From positions 62,001 through 126,000 of the forward strand of contig JALSGS010000030.1 in NCBI GenBank assembly GCA_026982695.1: a stretch of DNA of 64,000 nucleotides, in the 5' to 3' direction. The DNA comes from Saprospiraceae bacterium (lineage in GTDB: Bacteria > Bacteroidota > Bacteroidia > Chitinophagales > Saprospiraceae). Position 1 is the stretch's first letter. Each line of letters opens with the position of its first letter. Of the stretch, positions 58,653-64,000 are shown piece by piece. The notes beneath the pieces are model-generated. The model was not told the origin of the DNA. It did no database searches and saw only the letters and a list, made by a program, of their open reading frames with translations. Both the position numbers and the translations under genes were made by a program.

Positions 58653-59828
58653 TCATTGGATGCGTTGAGCACGTTCCCATAATACACTTTGACGACCACT
58701 GATTAGGCGAAAAAAACCGCGATATACGGCATAATTCATCACGCAGAAGTAGTACGGAATAAAGAAAGCTTTGAAGCGCATAGGGCGACGGGCCAGCAGT
58801 TTGCCAGCTAAGGCCATGCTGTAAAAAGCAATTTGGGTGCCGAAGAGCGTACCATATAGCCAGTGAGTAGGAGCCAACCATCCGTTGGTGATGAAAAGTA
58901 TAGGCAGACTCATAGGAGCAAGCGTCCAGCGTAAAAGCCGATGAGAGATGTATTGAAAGCTAAGCGATCCATAGCGAAAGGGATTGACCAAGCTGCGCAA
59001 GCGCCAGGCGGCTTGTAGGCCACCTGCTGCAATGCGAATCTTTCGCTTGAGTTCTTCCTCTATGGATACCGATTGATTTTCAATGGCATATGCTTGAGGC
59101 TCATACGCCACCCGATAACCGCGCATGGCAATGCGCGTGGTGAGAAAGAAGTCTTCTACAATGGTATCGGATGGCACAGCTTCGTATAAGCAGGTGCGAA
59201 TGGAAAATAACTCTCCTGCAGCACCTACTACGCTGTGCCATTCAGCATCGAGCCGTTTAAGAGTTGATTCGTATTTCCAGTATATACTTTCGCCTGCACC
59301 GGGTGCATCGCCTTTTTCCGGAAGGGCTATGCGTTTTTCACCAGCTACGGCGCCCACTTGTGGATCCCTATAGTGCCTTACTATGTTTTTGATGGCTTGG
59401 GGGTTGACCCAAGTGTTGGCATCGCTGTAAATTACAATAGGCGATTGGACCATGGGCATGACGCGGTTCACAGCTGCAATTTTGCCTTGTCGTTTAGGCT
59501 GATGCGCTAAAATGACTTCGAAAGGACCAGGTGGATGGGCGCTTACTAATTCAGGCGTGCGATCTGTAGAACCATCTGTCACCACCAGAATGCGTAGCTT
59601 GTTAGCTGGATAGTCGAATTGTTGACTGTTGTCTAGTTTTTTTTGGATGAAGTCTTCTTCGTTCCACGCAGCAATGATAAATGTCACATTAGGCCATGTA
59701 TCGGGTGTTGATATAGGTGCTGAAGGCTTGAATAGGCGCTTACATTTTACTAAAAACCATAAAAGTGCTGCATAGCCTATGTAGGTATATAAAGCAATGC
59801 CCAATGCCGTCCAAAAAACAACTTTCAT
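58653..59828 (-). CDS. Membrane glycosyltransferase family 2
   Basis: A 391-residue GT2 enzyme with an N-terminal membrane helix, a GT-A domain (F-I-I-A-A-W-N-E-E-D-F, V-V-T-D-G-S-T-D-R-T, I-V-I-Y-S-D-A-N-T-W, G-A-V-A-G-E-K-R-I, E-D-F-F-L-T-T-R-I-A-M-R-G) and three C-terminal hydrophobic segments. The layout is that of processive or PgaC-like synthases, though the classical Q-x-x-R-W is not plain (R-K-I-R-I-A-A-G-G-L-Q-A). It could make a beta-linked chain or add a single sugar. Confidence 0.88.
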   Translation of the reverse strand: MKVVFWTALGIALYTYIGYAALLWFLVKCKRLFKPSAPISTPDTWPNVTFIIAAWNEEDFIQKKLDNSQQFDYPANKLRILVVTDGSTDRTPELVSAHPPGPFEVILAHQPKRQGKIAAVNRVMPMVQSPIVIYSDANTWVNPQAIKNIVRHYRDPQVGAVAGEKRIALPEKGDAPGAGESIYWKYESTLKRLDAEWHSVVGAAGELFSIRTCLYEAVPSDTIVEDFFLTTRIAMRGYRVAYEPQAYAIENQSVSIEEELKRKIRIAAGGLQAAWRLRSLVNPFRYGSLSFQYISHRLLRWTLAPMSLPILFITNGWLAPTHWLYGTLFGTQIAFYSMALAGKLLARRPMRFKAFFIPYYFCVMNYAVYRGFFRLISGRQSVLWERAQRIQ

Positions 59829-59912
59829 TAATTAGTTTTCTAATTTTCAATAGTATTTGCATTCAGAAGGTGATGCCTATGTAGTGAATGCATGGACCTT
59901 GCATACCTTCCC

Positions 59913-59923
59913 CCTTTATAGGG
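59913..59923 (-). promoter_or_regulatory. Shared box CCTTTATAGGG (copy 2)
   Basis: Same 11 bases as at 57134-57144, here about 90 bases before the start of the leftward GT2 gene. Confidence 0.25.
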
Positions 59924-60077
59924 CTTCCAAGATACTGCCAAAGTGCTTAGTGGGCGTTTGGTCAGTGGGAATATTGAGTGTATCAATTAAAAAAAGTACT
60001 GATTTACATTGTCACTTTTTGTAGAAAGTATTGCTGTGTTTTCATGTGTGTAAATGTGAAAAAATAGTGACTGGAGA

Positions 60078-60100
60078 AAAACAATTAAATTAGTTGTTTT
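60078..60100. promoter_or_regulatory. 23-bp near-perfect palindrome, candidate operator
   Basis: AAAACAA on the left and TTGTTTT on the right flank a TTAA-type core; of 11 base pairs around the central base only one does not match. LytTR proteins bind direct or imperfect repeats rather than this form, so the binder is open. Confidence 0.4.
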
Positions 60101-60261
60101 ATGTATGATTTTTTTTCTAGTTTATATGTACGTTTTGAATGTGTTTTTCTGGAAAAAATTTGTTATGTATTTGTGTGCAAAGTAATTTTATGAGTTGTAT
60201 CTTATCTTCATTGTGACATGACTATTGGGAAATGGAGTTGTGATACGTGAATAAGCTTTTG

Positions 60262-60269
60262 TATCTTTG
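60262..60269 (+). promoter_or_regulatory. -7 promoter element of the rightward EPS genes
   Basis: TATCTTTG matches the consensus exactly. The transcript would start near 60273 and carry a leader of about 170 bases with both C tracts. Confidence 0.55.
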
Positions 60270-60299
60270 AGTAATCAGTGAATTTGACGAGCTAAAGTT

Positions 60300-60332
60300 C
60301 CCCCCACCAGAGAAGTAAAATTATTCCCCCCC
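60300..60332 (+). promoter_or_regulatory. Two C tracts in the leader of the rightward EPS genes
   Basis: AAGTTCCCCCCACC (C6 at 60300-60305) and ATTATTCCCCCCCGTG (C7 at 60326-60332) lie in the predicted leader. The second shares ATTATTCCCCCC and the following G with the leader of the Wzc-like gene. Confidence 0.4.
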
Positions 60333-60441
60333 GTGTTTTTGAGCGCAGTGCTTGTGGGTGGCTAATGTCCTATCTGTCACTTTTTAAGTTAAGGCATTTA
60401 CCTGCAGCACACGAGGTTTTACAATTTTAACCAAAACGACC

Positions 60442-60837
60442 ATGCCTGCAGTGACTGGCAATGCCATCCTTATTGTAGAGGATCAGATAGCTATGCGCTA
60501 TCTGCTTGAAACCTTTCTGGGACGTACCTATGAAGTAGTATCTTGCCGTGATGGTTTAGAAGCTTTTTCTTGGTTAGCAGTTGGTAATGTGCCTGCACTT
60601 GTCGTATTAGATTTGGCTATGCCCCGTCTTGATGGGATGACTTTCCTCACCCAATTGCGTAGTAGTGGGTGGTACCGCGAAGTGCCAGTAATTGTCGTTT
60701 CGGCTGATGGTGCAGAAATGGACGCACAGCAGTGCGCTCAATTGAATGTAGCTGACGTATTGGTAAAGCCTTTTGATCCGAAACGATTACTGCAAACAGT
60801 GGACCAAATATTACATAAGTCTTCTGTGCCTTTATGA
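60442..60837 (+). CDS. Receiver-only response regulator, EPS locus
   Basis: A 131-residue receiver domain alone: I-V-E-D-Q acidic pocket, acceptor Asp in V-V-L-D-L-A-M-P-R-L-D-G, Ser in I-V-V-S-A-D-G and Lys in V-L-V-K-P-F-D. No output domain. It lies 33 bases before the sugar transferase gene, whose N-terminal part resembles a degenerate receiver. The two may interact, or this protein may take phosphate from the hybrid kinase's HPt domain. A CheY-like role in protein contact is likely. Confidence 0.92.
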   Translation: MPAVTGNAILIVEDQIAMRYLLETFLGRTYEVVSCRDGLEAFSWLAVGNVPALVVLDLAMPRLDGMTFLTQLRSSGWYREVPVIVVSADGAEMDAQQCAQLNVADVLVKPFDPKRLLQTVDQILHKSSVPL

Positions 60838-60870
60838 GGCACCTACATCCTGTGAAAGAAACAACACACT

Positions 60871-62001
60871 ATGAACCTAACCCTAGTACACACTCGTACC
60901 AATACTCGCGTTGTATTGGCTGTAGGCTTTGATGGCAAGTTTGCACATTACCTCACTTATGGTACGCTTCAGGGGCAGTACACACGCGAGGAATTGTATC
61001 CTATTCGCTCGTTTGACAACGCCTTTGTATGCTATCGGTGGCTAGCGCGTTATGTTCAACGGATGCCGCAAGGCCAGGAGTATCAACCTTTCTTTATTGC
61101 GATAGATTTAGACCACTTGCTGAGTAGTAAATTTGCTTTGGTGCAAGCTTTGTCCGAACATCCTGTCTTGTGGCGTGTGCCTGTGATTGTAGTGAATCGC
61201 GGACATCCCGGCCACAAATGGAAAGCCATGCACCCAGGGGTAGATGACTGCTATGATTACCCATTGCGATGGGAAGATGTGGCGCGTCGTGCCGAGTTTT
61301 TGTGGCAGTACAAACCGCTCTTTCGCGTGCATGACAAGCCAAATAGTAAAAGCGCACAGGAGACCCTGCCCATATCGGCGTATAAGGTGCCTTGGGCCAA
61401 GCGGCTGTTTGACATTGTTGTGGCAGGAGCAGCATTGCTCGTGTTGAGTCCATTGATGCTACTCATCGCCTTAGCTATTAAATTGGAGTCACGAGGGCCT
61501 GTATTATACGTATCGAAACGTGCTGGGCAGGGCTTCCGTATATTTGATTTTTACAAGTTTCGTTCCATGTACGTCGATGCCGACAAGCGCTTGTCGGAGC
61601 TGGCCCATCTAAATCGCTATGCTGATGATGAGGGACCAGCTTTTCACAAGTTGGAGCACGATCCGCGTGTGACCCGAGTGGGCCGTTTTTTGCGTAGGAC
61701 AAGCCTTGACGAACTACCACAACTATTCAATGTGCTTAAGGGCGACATGAGTATTGTAGGCAACCGGCCCTTACCCCTTTACGAAGCGCAGCAGCTTACT
61801 ACCGATGAGTGGGTGCAGCGATTTTTAGCGCCAGCTGGCTTGACGGGCTTGTGGCAAGTGAAACGAAAAGGACAAAAAAAGATGTCGGCACAGGAACGCG
61901 TACAGCTCGACGTGCAATATGCACGTGAGTGCTCTTTAATCAACGACATGAAGATTGTGATTGAAACCTTGCCAGCACTTATTCAGGAAGAGGAGTGTTG
62001 A
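60871..62001 (+). CDS. Initiating sugar transferase with N-terminal receiver-like domain
   Basis: A 376-residue protein in two parts. The C-terminal 200 residues are a bacterial sugar transferase (PF02397 type, WbaP/PglC-like): [18 protein letters not shown], one membrane helix, [44 protein letters not shown] and a final G-L-T-G-L-W-Q-V. It should load the first sugar phosphate on undecaprenyl phosphate. The N-terminal 150 residues replace the usual four membrane helices and resemble a receiver: [10 protein letters not shown] at strand 3, R-V-P-V-I-V-V-N at strand 4 and [14 protein letters not shown] at strand 5, where the conserved Lys of K-P is Tyr or Asp. Confidence 0.88.
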   Translation: MNLTLVHTRTNTRVVLAVGFDGKFAHYLTYGTLQGQYTREELYPIRSFDNAFVCYRWLARYVQRMPQGQEYQPFFIAIDLDHLLSSKFALVQALSEHPVLWRVPVIVVNRGHPGHKWKAMHPGVDDCYDYPLRWEDVARRAEFLWQYKPLFRVHDKPNSKSAQETLPISAYKVPWAKRLFDIVVAGAALLVLSPLMLLIALAIKLESRGPVLYVSKRAGQGFRIFDFYKFRSMYVDADKRLSELAHLNRYADDEGPAFHKLEHDPRVTRVGRFLRRTSLDELPQLFNVLKGDMSIVGNRPLPLYEAQQLTTDEWVQRFLAPAGLTGLWQVKRKGQKKMSAQERVQLDVQYARECSLINDMKIVIETLPALIQEEEC

Positions 62002-62042
62002 AAGAAAGCTTGGAGGTCTATAGGTAGGTTTAAAGTAGTAGT

Positions 62043-62061
62043 ATTTATCCCCCCGATAAAT
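62043..62061 (+). promoter_or_regulatory. Hairpin with C5 loop before a GT2 gene
   Basis: ATTTATC-CCCCC-GATAAAT is a perfect 7-bp hairpin whose loop is only C. It ends 11 bases before the ATG at 62073, the same spacing as the C-tract hairpin before the hybrid kinase. Confidence 0.45.
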
Positions 62062-62072
62062 GAAAAATTGGG

Positions 62073-63023
62073 ATGAATCGACGAAAGGTGAGCGTCATCA
62101 CCGTGCACTACAATGCGCCTGCGATGACAAGGCGTTTATTGCGTTCGTTGCAGCAGATAGAGGGGGATTACGAGGTCATTGTGGTAGATAATGGCTCTGC
62201 ACCGGTCCATTCAGCTCGGTTGTGGGCCGATGAATTTCCGCAGGTGCGTTTTGTGTATTCAGATGAAAATCTCGGTTTTGCTGGGGGCAATGCGTTAGCA
62301 CTGCCGCATGCGCAGGGGCGTTATTTGTTTTTTCTGAACAACGATGCATTTCCTGATTCGCAGACGATAAGTAGGTTAGTTCAATTTTTAGACGGACACC
62401 CTCGCGCAGGGGCTGTCAGTCCTTTGATTTTGGCTCGAGGCCAAAATGGCCGACCAGCTCAAGTACTTTATGCGGGAAAGACGGCGCTGCATCCGCTTAC
62501 GGGGCGCAATCGCACCTTGAGGCGTGGCACTACGGCCTGGCACTTGTGGCAGGATCCGTTTCGCACAGCATATGTGCATGGTGCTGCCATGATGGTACGA
62601 CGTGAGGTGATCGATCAGGTGGGATTTATGGATGAGCGCTTTTTTCTGTACTACGAAGAGCTCGACTGGGCTGAGCGCATGCGCTCAGTGGGTTGGGAGT
62701 TGTGGGTAGAGCCACGGGCACATGTATGGCATGATGAATCTTACACGATCGGGCCACAAAGTGGTTTGAAAGTGTTTTTTCAAACTCGGAATCGCTGGTA
62801 TTTTATGTGGCGAAACCGACCTACTTGGGCCTTTGCCGCATTCGCGGCATGGTTTTTTGCAGTAGTTATTCCCAAGCAGTGGTTGGCTTTTGCCCGAAAG
62901 GGCTACGGCGTACAGCGGCGTGCAGTCATTGATGCGTTGAGATGGGTATTGGGTAGTCAGGCCAACCGCCGCCGCATCGATGCGCGGTGGAAAGCTGCTG
63001 CATCTAATGGTGTAAATGTCTGA
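62073..63023 (+). CDS. Glycosyltransferase family 2 (rhamnosyltransferase-like)
   Basis: A 316-residue soluble GT2 enzyme of the GT2 RfbF-like group: S-V-I-T-V-H-Y-N-A-P at the start, V-I-V-V-D-N-G-S-A-P, E-N-L-G-F-A-G-G-N-A-L-A, Y-L-F-F-L-N-N-D-A-F-P (the metal-binding D-x-D equivalent), V-H-G-A-A-M-M-V-R-R-E-V, G-F-M-D-E-R-F-F-L-Y-Y-E-E-L-D-W-A-E-R. The C-terminus carries a hydrophobic stretch (W-A-F-A-A-F-A-A-W-F-F-A-V-V-I). It should transfer one sugar in the exopolysaccharide unit. The next GT2 gene starts 6 bases after its stop. Confidence 0.92.
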   Translation: MNRRKVSVITVHYNAPAMTRRLLRSLQQIEGDYEVIVVDNGSAPVHSARLWADEFPQVRFVYSDENLGFAGGNALALPHAQGRYLFFLNNDAFPDSQTISRLVQFLDGHPRAGAVSPLILARGQNGRPAQVLYAGKTALHPLTGRNRTLRRGTTAWHLWQDPFRTAYVHGAAMMVRREVIDQVGFMDERFFLYYEELDWAERMRSVGWELWVEPRAHVWHDESYTIGPQSGLKVFFQTRNRWYFMWRNRPTWAFAAFAAWFFAVVIPKQWLAFARKGYGVQRRAVIDALRWVLGSQANRRRIDARWKAAASNGVNV

Positions 63024-63028
63024 TTTTT

Positions 63029-64000
63029 ATGGAACTAGTACAAGGCGTTTTTGGTGTAGTGGCAGTAGCCTTTGCCTTTTTTCTGCTGTGGCCTTTTGTG
63101 ATGGTAATCGTATCGCGCAGATGCGGCGAAAAGCTAACGCCACAGGACCCAAATGCTACACCTGACTATGCCTGCATTGTCACTGCCTGGAAAGATGTGG
63201 CCATAGCACGGCCATTGGTGGCGTCTTTGTTGCAACAGACCTGGCCTCATCTACACATCTACCTGGTAGCCGATCGCTGTTCGGCCCAGCAGTGGGACTT
63301 GCACGATAGGCGCCTGACAGTGTTGTTTCCCGAGCAAGCGCTCGACCTCAAGGTAAAGAGCATTGCTTATGCAGTCGCGCGCTTTGTCCGCCCCCATGAC
63401 TACACAATTGTATTTGATGCCGATAATCTGGCCCATCCGCGTATGTTAGAAGTTTTGAGCCGATACGTACAAGCAGGATGGAAGGCTATACAGGGCCAAC
63501 GACGAGCTAAGAATCTCGACACCGTCATTGCTTGTGCCGATGCTACGGGTGAGTTTTACAAAAACTACGTAGAGCGCTATGTGCCCTGGTTGTTGGGCAG
63601 TTCTGCGGTAATTTCGGGCTCGGGTATGGCTGTACATTCCAATTTGTACAGAGCGTGGTTAAACAGTTCTGAGGTGGTGCGTGGGCAAATGCAGGGCCGA
63701 CGCATGATGCAGGAAGACAAGATTTTGCAAAATTGGTTAGTAGGTCGCAATCATCGCATTGCATGGGCCCGAGAAGCGGTGGTGTATGACGAAAAGGTGA
63801 CTACGCCTCGGGCTGCACGAACCCAGCGAAGTCGGTGGCTGTTTTCGTATTTTCAAAACGTGCCTTATGCACTAGGACTACTGTGGCAGGGGATCCGCAG
63901 TGGTAGTTGGAATCAAGTATTGTTTGGCATCCTCACTTCCATGCCTCCTTTATTGTTCACCGTAGGTGGCGCTGTACTTTGGGCCTTTCTGGGGTTGTGG
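63029..64000 (+). CDS. Membrane glycosyltransferase family 2 (partial, 3' end outside window)
   Basis: An ATG at 63029 opens a frame that runs to the window end (324 codons). The protein starts with a membrane helix (VFGVVAVAFAFFLLWPFVMVIV), then a GT-A domain: Y-A-C-I-V-T-A-W-K-D, I-Y-L-V-A-D-R-C-S, Y-T-I-V-F-D-A-D-N-L with the D-x-D motif, G-S-G-M-A-V-H-S-N-L-Y and Q-E-D-K-I-L-Q-N-W-L-V, then R-T-Q-R-S-R-W and further hydrophobic segments. The R-x-x-R-W motif (Q-R-S-R-W) is that of processive or membrane-integrated GT2 synthases. It follows the previous GT2 gene by 5 bases. Confidence 0.88.
   Translation, partial: MELVQGVFGVVAVAFAFFLLWPFVMVIVSRRCGEKLTPQDPNATPDYACIVTAWKDVAIARPLVASLLQQTWPHLHIYLVADRCSAQQWDLHDRRLTVLFPEQALDLKVKSIAYAVARFVRPHDYTIVFDADNLAHPRMLEVLSRYVQAGWKAIQGQRRAKNLDTVIACADATGEFYKNYVERYVPWLLGSSAVISGSGMAVHSNLYRAWLNSSEVVRGQMQGRRMMQEDKILQNWLVGRNHRIAWAREAVVYDEKVTTPRAARTQRSRWLFSYFQNVPYALGLLWQGIRSGSWNQVLFGILTSMPPLLFTVGGAVLWAFLGLW

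Larger units (their letters stand above)
59829..60441. other. AT-rich divergent regulatory region of the EPS locus
   Basis: This 613-base gap separates the leftward and rightward halves of the locus and holds no convincing reading frame. It is clearly richer in A and T than its surroundings. In it lie a copy of the CCTTTATAGGG box, a 23-bp palindrome (60078-60100), a consensus -7 box (60262-60269) and two C tracts (60300-60305, 60326-60332). Confidence 0.6.

Noticed and set aside
57508-60311. Similar 24-base stretches beginning GAGCTAAAGTT at 57508 and 60288
   Set aside because: One copy lies in the coding end of the beta-helix gene and the other in a leader, with several mismatches; it is most likely chance.

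Overview
The window is a 64 kb chromosomal stretch from a Bacteroidota, most likely a member of the Saprospiria/Sphingobacteriia side of the phylum (inference). The signs are type IX secretion (T9SS) C-terminal sorting domains on secreted proteins, SprB-like repeats, LytTR regulators paired with LytS-type kinases, a curlin-repeat protein, a 7TM-HD phosphodiesterase, conserved Bacteroidota proteins of unknown function, and the Bacteroidota -7 promoter box TAnnTTTG in front of many genes. Shine-Dalgarno sites are scarce and some genes start with TTG. Genes are dense and mostly intact. I saw no tRNA, rRNA, IS element, prophage or CRISPR array.

Left part (1-23.5 kb): a truncated curlin gene at the edge; a BrkB-like membrane protein and a 4HBT thioesterase; a rightward housekeeping run (pgpH, lipB, a conserved small protein, an acyl-CoA thioesterase, an S9 oligopeptidase lipoprotein, purine nucleoside phosphorylase, lolD, an MBL-fold hydrolase); two large T9SS cargo proteins, one with Asp-box repeats and one with a PA domain; a coiled-coil membrane protein; then an MmcQ/YjbR protein, a DAO oxidoreductase, rarA, a TM2-TPR-SHOCT protein and priA.

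Middle part (23.5-45.6 kb): an orphan terminator that implies an unannotated small transcript; a DUF1015 protein; an unlisted 57-aa membrane protein; a LytS/LytTR two-component pair facing a 504-aa protein of unknown function; cmk, a small membrane protein and dapF; a GbsR/MarR regulator and queG; a T9SS/SprB-type pseudogene with four separate lesions; a geranylgeranyl-reductase-like flavoprotein; a MoxR ATPase next to a class V aminotransferase; korAB for 2-oxoacid:ferredoxin oxidoreductase with an adjacent flavoprotein that may pass electrons to NAD(P); and a GH20 hexosaminidase lipoprotein.

Right part (45.6-64 kb): an exopolysaccharide (EPS) locus rich in phosphorelay parts. A leftward operon carries a Wzc-like chain-length protein, a Wzx-like flippase, a methyltransferase, a glycosyltransferase, a 35-aa membrane peptide and an O-antigen-ligase/Wzy-like protein. 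Upstream, in the same direction, lie a LytTR regulator, a receiver-only paralogue and a soluble PAS-PAS-PAS-HK-REC-HPt hybrid kinase, then a beta-helix exported protein and a membrane GT2. Divergent from these are a second receiver-only protein, an initiating sugar transferase fused to a degenerate receiver-like domain, and two more GT2 enzymes, the last cut by the window end. C6-7 tracts, always with C on the coding strand, sit in the untranslated regions in front of several of these genes. This locus is the best candidate for an undescribed system: an EPS machine whose priming enzyme may itself be a phosphorelay or protein-interaction target.
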